30,128 bases of DNA, taken from NCBI GenBank assembly GCA_035762005.1, contig DASTQA010000071.1, forward strand, positions 1-30,128, read 5' to 3'. Position numbers and translations under genes: made by a program. Positions 7,068 to 14,423 of the stretch are shown here, piece by piece. Positions within the stretch are counted from its first letter, which is position 1. Every line of letters starts with the position of its first letter. The notes beneath the pieces were generated by a model. It ran no database searches. It saw nothing but the letters and a program-made list of their open reading frames with translations, and was not told the origin of the DNA. The DNA comes from JAIBJN01 sp035762005. Its GTDB lineage: Bacteria > Actinomycetota > Thermoleophilia > Gaiellales > Gaiellaceae.

Positions 7068-8509
7068 CCGGTCCGCCGCTCATCCTCGCGGTCGACCAGG
7101 GCACGACCGGCACGACGTGCCTCGTCGTCGACGAGGAGCTGCGGCCGGTCGGCCGCGGCTACCGCGAGGTGCCGCAGCACCTCCCCCGGCCGGGCTGGGT
7201 CGAGCACGACCCGGAGGAGCTCTGGAGCTCGGTCGTGGCGGCCTCCGCCGACGCCCTCACGGCCGCGGGAGCGTCCGCGCGCGACCTCGCGGCGATCGGG
7301 ATCGCCAACCAGCGCGAGACGACCGTCGTGTGGGAGCGCGCGACCGGCCGCCCGGTGCACCGCGCCCTCGTCTGGCAGGACCGGCGCACGGCCGAGCGGT
7401 GCCGCGAGCTCCCGGCCGACCTCCTGCGTGACCGCACCGGTCTCGTGCCCGACCCGTACTTCTCCGCCACGAAGCTCGAGTGGCTCCTCTCGGGCCGGGA
7501 CGCCGCCGGCCTCGCCTTCGGGACGGTGGACTCGTGGCTCCTCTGGAAGCTCACGGGCGGGCGGGTGCACGCGACCGACGTCTCGAACGCCTCGCGCACG
7601 CTTCTCTTCGACCTGCGGCGGCTGCGCTGGGACGCCGAGCTCCTCGCGCTCTTCGGCGTCCCGGAGGGCGTGCTCCCCGCTGTCGTGCCCTCGAGCGGCG
7701 TCGTCGCCGAGGGAGAGCTCCTCGGCGCCCGCGTGCCCGTCGCGGGGCTCGCGGGCGACCAGCAGGCGGCCCTCTTCGGCCAGGCCTGCTTCCGCCCCGG
7801 GCAGGTGAAGGCGACGTACGGGACGGGGAGCTTCGTGCTCGCGAACACGGGCGCCGACCCGGGCGCGCCCCGCCACGGGCTCGTGCAGACGGTGGCCTGG
7901 CGCCTCGGCGAGAAGCCGGCCGTCTACGCGCTCGAGGGCTCGATCTTCGTCACCGGGGCGGCGCTCCAGTGGCTTCGCGACGGGCTCGGCCTCCTCGCGG
8001 ACGCGGGCGAGAGCGAGGCGCTCGCCCGCTCGGTCGAGAGCACGGAGGGCGTCCATTTCGTCCCCGCCCTGACCGGCCTCGGCTCCCCGCACTGGGCGCC
8101 GGAGGCGCGCGGCCTCGTGAGCGGCATCCACCGCGGCACGCGGCGGGCCCACCTCGTCCGGGCGGCGCTCGAGGCGATCGCGTTCCAGGTCTGCGACGTC
8201 CTCGCCGCGATGGGTCTCGAGCCGGAGGTGCTGCGCGCCGACGGCGGCGGCGCCGAGAACGCCTTCCTGCTCCAGCTCCAGGCCGACCTCGCCGGCGTAC
8301 CGGTCGAGGTACCCGTCGAGCGGGAGGCCACCGCCCTCGGAGCGGCAGCGCTCGCAGGGCTCGCCGTGGGCGTGTGGTCGGGCCCGGACGAGATCGCCGC
8401 CGCCCGCCGCCTCGCCGTCCGCTACGAGCCCGGCCTCGGCCGCGCCGAGGCCGAGGCGCAGCTCCTCGCCTGGCGGACGGCGGTCAGGCGGGCTCTGCTT
8501 CCGGACTGA
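7064..8509 (+). CDS. glpK: Glycerol kinase (FGGY family), with proposed CTG start
   Basis: Phosphorylates glycerol to glycerol-3-phosphate in the cytoplasm. The product (481 residues from CTG 7064, against about 500 for the family) starts just before the ATPase core LILAVDQGTTGTTCLVVDE, then IANQRETTVVWERATGRPVH and ALVWQDRR, DPYFSATKLEWLL (the substrate and dimer region typical of glycerol kinase rather than other FGGY kinases), TYGTGSFVLANTG and the C-terminal DGGGAENAFLLQLQ nucleotide site. No ATG, GTG or TTG occurs in frame between GTG 6854, deep in the GNAT gene, and the catalytic core. CTG 7064-7066 overlaps the GNAT stop TGA as CTGA, a layout typical of termination-reinitiation, so it is the likely start; CTG 7058 is an alternative. 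The 3' end overlaps the small minus-strand gene by 26 bases. Confidence 0.92.
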   Translation: MTGPPLILAVDQGTTGTTCLVVDEELRPVGRGYREVPQHLPRPGWVEHDPEELWSSVVAASADALTAAGASARDLAAIGIANQRETTVVWERATGRPVHRALVWQDRRTAERCRELPADLLRDRTGLVPDPYFSATKLEWLLSGRDAAGLAFGTVDSWLLWKLTGGRVHATDVSNASRTLLFDLRRLRWDAELLALFGVPEGVLPAVVPSSGVVAEGELLGARVPVAGLAGDQQAALFGQACFRPGQVKATYGTGSFVLANTGADPGAPRHGLVQTVAWRLGEKPAVYALEGSIFVTGAALQWLRDGLGLLADAGESEALARSVESTEGVHFVPALTGLGSPHWAPEARGLVSGIHRGTRRAHLVRAALEAIAFQVCDVLAAMGLEPEVLRADGGGAENAFLLQLQADLAGVPVEVPVEREATALGAAALAGLAVGVWSGPDEIAAARRLAVRYEPGLGRAEAEAQLLAWRTAVRRALLPD

Positions 8510-8639
8510 TGCTCTCGAGGAGCCCCTCGTGCCACCAGGCGCCGCGGGGGTCGGGCGGCTTCCCGAGGAGCGGCGCGAGCGCGCGCTCGATCGCCTCGCG
8601 CTCGCGCGGCGAGGGCTCCGGTGTGACGTCGAGGTCCAT
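8484..8639 (-). CDS. 51-residue protein, candidate acyl-CoA carboxylase epsilon subunit
   Basis: A complete small frame with ATG at 8639 and TGA at 8484-8486. The product begins MDLDVTPEPSPREREAIERA and ends with an aromatic segment GAWWHEGLLES and an acidic tail. The pattern Pro-Ser/Thr-Pro-x-Glu followed by an amphipathic helix, a Pro-rich linker and a Trp-containing end resembles the actinobacterial epsilon subunit (ACC_epsilon), a small protein that tightens binding between the biotin carboxylase and carboxyltransferase subunits. The match is from memory and lacks the usual basic N-terminal RGxP stretch, so it is tentative. A TTTAAT-like element 9 bases upstream of the ATG is a possible -10. 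It is divergent from the NlpC/P60 gene and converges on glpK, and is not adjacent to either carboxylase subunit. Confidence 0.55.
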   Translation of the reverse strand: MDLDVTPEPSPREREAIERALAPLLGKPPDPRGAWWHEGLLESISPEAEPA

Positions 8640-8686
8640 CGCGGGGTCATTAAAGGCGGCCCGGCGCCTCTCCGATAGAGCGAGGG

Positions 8687-9694
8687 ATGCGTCGGGGCCC
8701 CATCGCCGTCCTCGCCTGCGTGCTCGCGCTCGCCGCCTCGGGGCACGCGGCGGCCGCCTCGTGGGCGAAAGGGCAGATCCGGGTCGTCGTCGAGCACGGC
8801 CTCATGGGGCCGTCCGTGGGGGCGTTCCGGGCCGGGCAGCCGCTCACCCGCAGAGAGCTCGGCGAGGCGCTCGCGGCCCTCACCGGCGAGGCCCAGGTGG
8901 TCGTCGACCCGGAGCGGCAGGTCCTCATGCGGGAGCTCGAGCGGTCGCTCGTGCGCGCGGCCGGCCTTCGCCGGGCCGCAGCGGCGATCCGGCGCGAGGC
9001 GGCCGCCTCCGGCCTCCGCCCGCCCAGGCGTCTGGGCGAGGAGGTCGTCGCCCGCCTCCTCGGCCTCCGCTTCAACCACCCGGCGGCGAAGGACTTCCGC
9101 GAGCTGCGCCCCGGCGACGGCGCCACGCGTGCCGAGGCCGCCTACTCGCTCGCCCGGCTCCTCGCCACGAGCGACGGGGCGCGGCGCAGTGTGGCCGCCC
9201 TCGCGGAGACGCTCGCGCTCCCCGCCTACACGGAGTGGCAGCGCCGTGTGCTCACCCGGGCCGTGTCGTTCGTCGGCTACCCCTACGTCTGGGGCGGCAC
9301 GTCGGAACGACGGCAGACGCTCTTCGGCGTCACCTCACGCGGCGGCTTCGACTGCTCGGGCTTCGTCTGGCGCGTCTACAAGACGCACCCGTTCGCAGGT
9401 GCGCCCGGACTCCAGGCGGTGCTGCGGGGGCGGACGACGTACGAGCTGAGCGGCGAGTTCCCGCGCCGGAGGCGCATCCGGCTCGCGAATCTCCGCCCCG
9501 GCGACCTCGTCTTCTTCGGCGCCCGCGGCCCGAGCTCGTCCCCCTCGGAGGTGACGCACATGGGCATCTACGCCGGCGGCGGCTGGTTCGTCCACTCGTC
9601 GAGCCAGGGGACGACGCTGACGACGCTCTCGGGCTGGTACGCCGACCGCTTCGCCTGGGGCCGCAGGCCGCTTCGCGAGGCCGGGCTCGCCTAG
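8687..9694 (+). CDS. Secreted NlpC/P60 peptidoglycan hydrolase
   Basis: Exported cysteine peptidase likely to cut peptidoglycan stem peptides. The 335-residue precursor starts with a signal peptide (MRRGPIAVLACVLALAASGH, cleavage near residues 24-26). Residues about 28-165 form a helical region with two SLH-like or wall-associating repeats (each with a TR-E helix, as in QPLTRRELGEAL and GATRAEAAYSLARLL). The NlpC/P60 domain occupies about 183-330, with catalytic C223 in RGGFDCSGFVW, H291 in EVTHMGIYAGG and third polar residue H303 in FVHSSSQG. YPYVWGG precedes the Cys motif as usual. The start ATG 8687 has GAGGG immediately upstream (8682-8686). All catalytic residues are present, so it should be active. 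A GC hairpin follows the stop. Confidence 0.92.
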   Translation: MRRGPIAVLACVLALAASGHAAAASWAKGQIRVVVEHGLMGPSVGAFRAGQPLTRRELGEALAALTGEAQVVVDPERQVLMRELERSLVRAAGLRRAAAAIRREAAASGLRPPRRLGEEVVARLLGLRFNHPAAKDFRELRPGDGATRAEAAYSLARLLATSDGARRSVAALAETLALPAYTEWQRRVLTRAVSFVGYPYVWGGTSERRQTLFGVTSRGGFDCSGFVWRVYKTHPFAGAPGLQAVLRGRTTYELSGEFPRRRRIRLANLRPGDLVFFGARGPSSSPSEVTHMGIYAGGGWFVHSSSQGTTLTTLSGWYADRFAWGRRPLREAGLA

Positions 9695-9695
9695 A

Positions 9696-9717
9696 CCCCC
9701 CTGGCCGTCGAGGGGGG
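9696..9717 (+). terminator. Possible terminator after the NlpC/P60 gene
   Basis: Stem of CCCCCCT (9696-9702) with AGGGGGG (9711-9717) and an 8-base loop, directly after the TAG stop. There is no T-tract, so strength is uncertain. Confidence 0.4.
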
Positions 9718-9819
9718 ATCCGCCGGGGGCTTCGCTAAATCCCTCGGACGGGGGATGAGATGCCCGGGGGGGCCGCGGATACTTCGGGACGTCCAGGCAT
9801 CGACACGGGAGAGACAAAG

Positions 9820-9912
9820 ATGCTGCACTGGAAGGCAAAGCTCGCGTACCTGCTCGTTGCGGCCGCCGTCCTCGCATCGTTCCTCGGCGAGGCCGAGGGC
9901 TGGCACTGGTAG
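9820..9912 (+). CDS. 30-residue membrane peptide, first copy of a peptide paired with a GGDEF/HD-GYP enzyme
   Basis: ATG at 9820 preceded by GGAGAGA (9808-9814) at proper spacing. The product starts MLHWK, has one hydrophobic stretch (LAYLLVAAAVLASFL, about residues 8-22) long enough to enter or cross the membrane, and ends EAEGWHW. A second peptide at 12461-12559 has the same plan: M-[LI]-[HR]-W-K start, a hydrophobic alanine-rich middle, and a Gly-aromatic-basic-Trp end. Both sit directly ahead of paralogous membrane GGDEF/HD-GYP genes, here with 10 bases between the TAG and the enzyme's GTG. Likely roles are a small membrane partner of the enzyme or a translated leader that couples expression. 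I know no described family. Confidence 0.65.
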   Translation: MLHWKAKLAYLLVAAAVLASFLGEAEGWHW

Positions 9913-9922
9913 ACACCGCAGC

Positions 9923-11794
9923 GTGAAGGTCACACCGATCCGCTCGCCCGAGAGCGCATCGGGTGAGGTGGAGAGGCCGGGTGCACTCGCGTCCCGCGAG
10001 ACCGCCCGGCTTCTGCCGCTTCTCGCCCCGGTCGCGCTCGGCGCGGGGGCGGCCCTCGCGGCCGCGGGGTACGCGATCGCGGCCTCGACCCCGACCCTAA
10101 CGGTCCTGGGCGGGCTGCTCGCCCTCGCCGTCGCGGCGACGTTCGTCGAGGCCTATCCGGTGCCCATCGAGGGCATCTCCTCCGGCGGCGTCTCCCTGAC
10201 CGCGGTCTTCATCGTCGGCGCCGCCGTCATCTACGGGTGGGCGCCGGCCGTCATCATCGGCTTCCTCGCGCGCGCGAGCATCGAGCTCGTGCAGCGCCGG
10301 CCCGCGATCCGCCTCCTGTACAACAGCGGCGTCTACGCGCTCGGCGGCGCCGCCGCCGGGGGCGCGGTCGCGCTCCTCGGCCCGGCGGACGGCGTCGCCC
10401 ACCTCTTCTTCGACGTCGTCCTCGCGGCGGCGGCGTTCTACGCCGTCAACATCCCGCTGACGGCCGGGATCATCTCGCGCTGGTCGGGCGAGGCCTTCCT
10501 CGTCCTCCTCAAGCGCTCGGTCTACTGGACCGTCGTGCCCTTCTCGATCATGGCCTCCGTGAGCCTGATGCTCGCGGTCCTCTGGGACCGCTCGCCCCTC
10601 CTCGCCACCGCCCTCGTCGGGCCGCTCGTCGCCATCGCCCTCTACCAGCGCTCGGTCTACAGCGCGCTCAAGGCGATGCGCCTCGCGCTCACCGACCCGC
10701 TCACCGGGCTCGGGAACCACCGCCACTTCCACGAGCGGCTCCAGCGCGACCTCAACAAGGCCCAGGAGGAGGGCTTCGCGCTGACGCTCTGCCTCCTCGA
10801 CGTCGACAACTTCAAGCAGATCAACGACCGGTTCGGCCACCCGGCCGGAGACCGGGTCCTCGCGCAGGTGGCGGCGCGCCTGCGGCAGGGCGGCGAGGCG
10901 TTCCGGCTCGGCGGCGACGAGTTCGCTCTGCTCCTCCCCCGCCGCGACGAGCACGAGGGGCTCTCGATCGCGCGCTCCGTCATCGAGCGGGTCGCCGCGA
11001 CGGAGAGCGACGTCGGGGGGACGCTGAGCATGTCGGCCGGGATCGCGACGTACCCCCAGCACGGCGTCGAGCGCAGCGAGCTCGTCCGCGTCGCCGACAG
11101 CGCGCTCTACCTCGCCAAGGAGCAAGGGAAGAACACCGTCCGCGTCTTCAGGCCCGACGTCCTCGAGCTGACCGAGCTGCGCCGGCTCGCCGAGGGGCCT
11201 GACCGCGCCGCCCGCCTGCGCGCCGCCGCGAGCCTGGCGCACGCTGTCGACGCGCGTGACGCCTACACCGGCAGCCACTCCTACATGGTCGGCGAGCTCG
11301 CGGCACGCGTGGCGAGGCGCATCGGCCTCGAACCGGAGGCCGTCGAGCTGACGCGGCTCGCCGGGAGCCTGCACGACCTCGGCAAGCTGGCCATCCCCGA
11401 GGAGATCCTGCGCAAGCCCGGCCCGCTCAACGAGGCCGAGCGCCTCGTCCTCGAGCGCCATCCGCAGATCGGCTATCGGATGCTCGAGTCGCTCGGCATC
11501 GAGCCCGTGGCGTCCTGGGTGCTCCACCATCACGAGCGCTGGGACGGCGACGGCTACCCGGAGCGCAAGGCGGGCGGGGAGATTCCCCTCGGCGCGCGGA
11601 TCCTCTTCGTCGCCGACGCCTACGACGCGATGACGACGGACCGCGTCTACCGCGGCCGGCTCTCGCACGACCGGGCGATCTCCGAGCTCGAGCGCTGCGC
11701 CGGCACCCAGTTCGACCCCGACGTCGTCGCCGCCTTCCGGGCAGAGTTCGACGAGCCGCGGCGACTCGAGCTCGTCGCCCTCCAGACGGCCTAG
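9923..11794 (+). CDS. Membrane GGDEF/HD-GYP bifunctional cyclic di-GMP enzyme (first copy)
   Basis: A 623-residue fusion predicted to make and degrade cyclic di-GMP. Residues about 30-245 contain roughly six or seven hydrophobic helices with QRRPAIRLLYNSGVYALGG in the middle, a motif shared with the second copy. The GGDEF domain (about 253-410) has LTDPLTGLGNHRHF, DVDNFKQINDRFGH and intact GGDEF at 330-334; no canonical RxxD inhibitory site lies five residues upstream (RQGGEAFR is there instead). The HD-GYP domain (about 430-605) has GSLHDLGKLAIP (HD at 484-485), HHHERWDGDGYP and VADAYDAMTTDR, all metal-binding and GYP elements present. GTG 9923 is chosen since it follows the peptide stop by 10 bases; no SD is seen, so translation is probably coupled. 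Frames further upstream overlap the peptide. Confidence 0.92.
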   Translation: MKVTPIRSPESASGEVERPGALASRETARLLPLLAPVALGAGAALAAAGYAIAASTPTLTVLGGLLALAVAATFVEAYPVPIEGISSGGVSLTAVFIVGAAVIYGWAPAVIIGFLARASIELVQRRPAIRLLYNSGVYALGGAAAGGAVALLGPADGVAHLFFDVVLAAAAFYAVNIPLTAGIISRWSGEAFLVLLKRSVYWTVVPFSIMASVSLMLAVLWDRSPLLATALVGPLVAIALYQRSVYSALKAMRLALTDPLTGLGNHRHFHERLQRDLNKAQEEGFALTLCLLDVDNFKQINDRFGHPAGDRVLAQVAARLRQGGEAFRLGGDEFALLLPRRDEHEGLSIARSVIERVAATESDVGGTLSMSAGIATYPQHGVERSELVRVADSALYLAKEQGKNTVRVFRPDVLELTELRRLAEGPDRAARLRAAASLAHAVDARDAYTGSHSYMVGELAARVARRIGLEPEAVELTRLAGSLHDLGKLAIPEEILRKPGPLNEAERLVLERHPQIGYRMLESLGIEPVASWVLHHHERWDGDGYPERKAGGEIPLGARILFVADAYDAMTTDRVYRGRLSHDRAISELERCAGTQFDPDVVAAFRAEFDEPRRLELVALQTA

Positions 11795-11893
11795 CGCTTC
11801 CTCGGCCGGCCGGCCGCCCTCGCCGGCGAGCGACGCCTGCGATGAGTCCCCGGCGGACGGGCGGTCCTTAGGGACGGACGGTTTCCCCGAGCG

Positions 11894-11914
11894 CGCGCCG
11901 GCCCGGCCGGCGCG
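11894..11914 (+). promoter_or_regulatory. Hairpin just upstream of the VOC gene ribosome-binding site
   Basis: Perfect 9-bp stem CGCGCCGGC (11894-11902) and GCCGGCGCG (11906-11914) with a 3-base loop, ending 1 base before the Shine-Dalgarno AAAGGAG (11916-11922). It could stabilise the 5' end of the mRNA or end transcription coming from the upstream enzyme gene. Confidence 0.35.
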
Positions 11915-11927
11915 GAAAGGAGCCTGC

Positions 11928-12299
11928 ATGGGACAGCCGGTCGTCCACTTCGAGGTCATCGGGAAGGACGGGGAGAAGCTGCAGCGCTACTACGCGGAGC
12001 TCTTCGGCTGGCAGATCGACGCCGACAACCCGATGAGCTACGGGATCGTGCAGCGCGACGGCAACGTCAACGCCGAGGGCGTCGGCATCGGCGGGGGCGT
12101 CGGCGTGGGCCCGGACGGATACGGCGGGCACGTCACCTTCTACGTCGAGGTGCCCGACGTCGAGGCGGCGCTCGCGAAGGCCGAGAGCCTCGGCGGCACC
12201 CGGATGATGGGTCCCGAGACGATCATGGAGGGGGTGGAGCTCGGGCAGTTCGCGGATCCCGAGGGCCACCTCGTCGGCCTCGTCAAGTCCGTCTCCTAG
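11928..12299 (+). CDS. VOC/glyoxalase-fold protein
   Basis: A 123-residue single-chain vicinal-oxygen-chelate (glyoxalase/bleomycin-resistance) fold protein. It opens MGQPVVHFEVIGKDGEKLQR followed by YYAELFGWQID, the hallmark first beta-alpha unit of the family, and closes with LGQFADPEGHLVGLVK, the usual acidic metal-ligand strand. A glycine-rich loop (VGIGGGVGVG) lies in the middle. Proteins of this size may isomerise or detoxify small molecules; the substrate cannot be told. A good Shine-Dalgarno, AAAGGAG, sits 5 bases before the ATG, unlike most genes here. It stands alone between the two peptide-GGDEF/HD-GYP modules and is closed by a strong hairpin, so it appears to be an independent transcription unit. 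Confidence 0.88.
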   Translation: MGQPVVHFEVIGKDGEKLQRYYAELFGWQIDADNPMSYGIVQRDGNVNAEGVGIGGGVGVGPDGYGGHVTFYVEVPDVEAALAKAESLGGTRMMGPETIMEGVELGQFADPEGHLVGLVKSVS

Positions 12300-12313
12300 C
12301 GGCCCCGGGCGTG

Positions 12314-12345
12314 GAGAGAGGCCCCGCGCGCGCGGGGCCTCTCTC
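12314..12345 (+). terminator. Strong perfect hairpin after the VOC gene
   Basis: Fully self-complementary 16-bp arms (GAGAGAGGCCCCGCGC and its reverse complement), 14 bases past the stop. No T-tract follows, as is common for actinobacterial terminators. In practice the innermost bases must open to form the loop. Confidence 0.7.
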
Positions 12346-12444
12346 GTGCGCGAAATCCCCCGCTTGAGGCTCCCGAACTCAGCGGCGGCGGCCGTTTCCT
12401 TGTCTGCAAGGCCGCGCGCTTCTTGTGGCCATGTCTCCCAGCGG

Positions 12445-12454
12445 AAGGAGGTGA
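12445..12454 (+). promoter_or_regulatory. Full-length Shine-Dalgarno of the second membrane peptide
   Basis: AAGGAGGTGA pairs with the whole anti-SD of 16S rRNA and lies 6 bases before GTG 12461. It is the strongest RBS in the window and fixes the start of a 32-codon gene, arguing that the peptide is heavily translated. A possible small hairpin (GCGGCC 12388-12393 with GGCCGC 12410-12415) lies upstream in the likely leader. Confidence 0.75.
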
Positions 12455-12460
12455 GCGCGC

Positions 12461-12559
12461 GTGATTCGATGGAAGCACCACTACGTTCGGGCCATGCTCG
12501 TCGTCGGTGCCATCGCGGCATACGCCGTGGCGGCCGGCGCCGGGTTCCGCTGGTACTAG
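12461..12559 (+). CDS. 32-residue membrane peptide, second copy of a peptide paired with a GGDEF/HD-GYP enzyme
   Basis: GTG at 12461 follows a full-length Shine-Dalgarno. The product begins MIRWKHHYVR, has a hydrophobic segment (AMLVVGAIAAYAVAAGAG, about residues 11-28) and ends FRWY. It matches the peptide at 9820-9912 in length, in the M-[LI]-[HR]-W-K start, in the alanine-rich membrane segment and in the aromatic/basic C-terminus. The basic N-terminus suggests it stays in the cytoplasm, with the aromatic tail across the membrane, but topology is only inferred. The bases after its TAG (ACCGGCAGCC) resemble those after the first peptide (ACACCGCAGC). Role unknown: small partner of the enzyme or coupling leader. 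Confidence 0.7.
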   Translation: MIRWKHHYVRAMLVVGAIAAYAVAAGAGFRWY

Positions 12560-12599
12560 ACCGGCAGCCCTGCTTCCAGACCTCACCAGCGTCTCCGTC

Positions 12600-14423
12600 A
12601 TGCACGCCCACGGATACCCGCCCCGGCTCTACTGGTACATCGGCGCCGTCCTCGGCGTCGCCGTGCCGGTCGCCGCCGGGGCGGTGGTGAGGGTCGGCCT
12701 CGACACGCCGACCCCGGCCGCCGCCGTCGGGATCGCCCTCTTCTTCGGCCTCACGCTCCTCGCGGACCTGAAGCCCGTGCCGCTCGACGTCGAGAACGAG
12801 CGCGTCGTCTCGCTCGCGGTCGTCTTCGTCGTCTCGAGCCAGATTCTCTTCGGGTGGGAGTACGCCGTCCTCACGGCCATCCTCGGCGTCCTCGTGTCCC
12901 AGCTCGTCGAGCGGCGCCCGTTCCTCCGCTCCCTCTTCAACGCGGGCGTGTACGGCCTCGCAGCCTTCGCCTCGGCGCTCCCGGCCTTCGCCGCCGGCAC
13001 CGGCGCGCTCGACACCACCCGGCTGACGCTGCTCGCCTTCACGGGCGGGGCGGCCTACGTCCTCGTCAACGTCCTCCTCGTCTGCGGCGCGCTCGCCGCC
13101 CTCTCGGGTGCTCCGTTTCCCGCGCTCGTGCGGGACAACCTCCGCCACTCGGGCCCGGCCTTCGTGATCATGGCTTTCCTGGCCGCGCTCGCCGCCTCGC
13201 TCTGGACGATGGACCCGTGGCTCCTCTTCCTCCTCGCCGGGCCGCTCTTCACCCTCACCCTCTACCAGCGCTCGGCGCTCTCGACGAAGGTGGCGACGCG
13301 GGACGCGCTCACCGACAGCCTCACCGGCCTCGGGAACCACCGGTCGTACCAGAGCCGCCTCCGCGAGGCGATCGCGAGCGCCGAGGAGCGCGGAGGGGAG
13401 GTCTCGCTCTGCCTCGTCGACGTCGACGACTTCAAGACGTGCAACGACCGCTTCGGCCACCCGCTCGGCGACGAGGTCCTCGTCAAGCTCGCGCGGCTCT
13501 TCGTCGCCGGCCGCGAGGACGTCGCCGCCTTCCGCTTCGGCGGGGACGAGTTCGCCCTCCTGCTCGAGGCGAACGACGAGGACGCCTACCGCTTCGTCGA
13601 GGAGCTCCACGGCCGGATCGCGCGCACCGAGTTCCCGCACCACCAGGCGCTGACGATCACCGTGGGGATCGCCTCCTACCCCGGTCACGCACGGGACGCG
13701 GACCACCTCCAGAAGGTGGCCGACGGCGCGCTCTACTGGGCCAAGCGCCACGGGAAGAACCGCTCCTGCGTGTACAGCCCTGCCGTCGTCCGGATCTACT
13801 CCTCGAACGAGCTGGCCGAGCTGGCCGAGCGCCAGGCACGGCTGCGGGCGGCGGAGAACCTCATCCGGATCGTCGACTCGAAGGACACGTACACCGGCGA
13901 GCACTCGGAGACCGTGTCCAGGCTCGTCGAGGCGATGGCGAGGGACCTCCGGCTCGCCGAGGACGAGGTCGAGCAGCTCAGGCTCGCCGCTCTCCTCCAT
14001 GACCTCGGCAAGATCGCCGTCCCGGACACGATCCTCCAGAAGCCCGGCTGCCTCGAGCCGGACGAGCGCCTCCTCGTCCGCTCGCACGTCCACTTCGGCT
14101 ACTCGCTCCTCGAGGGCCTCGGGATCGAGCCCGTGGACGTCTGGGTGCTCCACCACCACGAGCACTGGGACGGCTCCGGGTACCCGGACGGCCTTGCGGG
14201 CGAGAGCATCCCCTTCGGCTCGCGCCTCATCCTCGTCGCCGACGCGTTCGACGCCATGACGACGCATCGCACGTACCGCCCGGCGCTCGGCCCGCAGGAG
14301 GCGCTCGCCGAGCTCCGCCGCCAGGCGGGGACGCAATTCGACCCGACGATCGTCGCCGCGCTCGAGCGGTGCCTCGCCGCCGAGGCCGGCATGCTGCTCG
14401 AGGCGGCGGGCGTCGGCGCCTGA
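12600..14423 (+). CDS. Membrane GGDEF/HD-GYP bifunctional cyclic di-GMP enzyme (second copy)
   Basis: Paralogue of the gene at 9923-11794. From ATG 12600 it has 607 residues: about six hydrophobic helices in 10-225 with the shared VERRPFLRSLFNAGVYGLA motif, a GGDEF domain at about 235-390 (LTDSLTGLGNHRSY, VDVDDFKTCNDRFGH, intact GGDEF at 314-318) and an HD-GYP domain at about 415-590 (LLHDLGKIAVP with HD at 467-468, HHHEHWDGSGYP, VADAFDAMTTHR). Both activities look intact and no standard RxxD inhibitory site precedes GGDEF. The start is uncertain: ATG 12600 has no SD, while CTG 12570 lies exactly 10 bases after the peptide stop, the same spacing as in the first module. The stop overlaps the next start as TGATG, so the DUF5317 gene is co-translated. 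Confidence 0.9.
   Translation: MHAHGYPPRLYWYIGAVLGVAVPVAAGAVVRVGLDTPTPAAAVGIALFFGLTLLADLKPVPLDVENERVVSLAVVFVVSSQILFGWEYAVLTAILGVLVSQLVERRPFLRSLFNAGVYGLAAFASALPAFAAGTGALDTTRLTLLAFTGGAAYVLVNVLLVCGALAALSGAPFPALVRDNLRHSGPAFVIMAFLAALAASLWTMDPWLLFLLAGPLFTLTLYQRSALSTKVATRDALTDSLTGLGNHRSYQSRLREAIASAEERGGEVSLCLVDVDDFKTCNDRFGHPLGDEVLVKLARLFVAGREDVAAFRFGGDEFALLLEANDEDAYRFVEELHGRIARTEFPHHQALTITVGIASYPGHARDADHLQKVADGALYWAKRHGKNRSCVYSPAVVRIYSSNELAELAERQARLRAAENLIRIVDSKDTYTGEHSETVSRLVEAMARDLRLAEDEVEQLRLAALLHDLGKIAVPDTILQKPGCLEPDERLLVRSHVHFGYSLLEGLGIEPVDVWVLHHHEHWDGSGYPDGLAGESIPFGSRLILVADAFDAMTTHRTYRPALGPQEALAELRRQAGTQFDPTIVAALERCLAAEAGMLLEAAGVGA

Noticed and set aside
12346..12460. Cyclic di-GMP riboswitch ahead of the second peptide
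   Set aside because: The leader contains GCAAGGCC-like bases and a small stem, but the GEMM core elements could not be placed; the same holds for 9718-9819.
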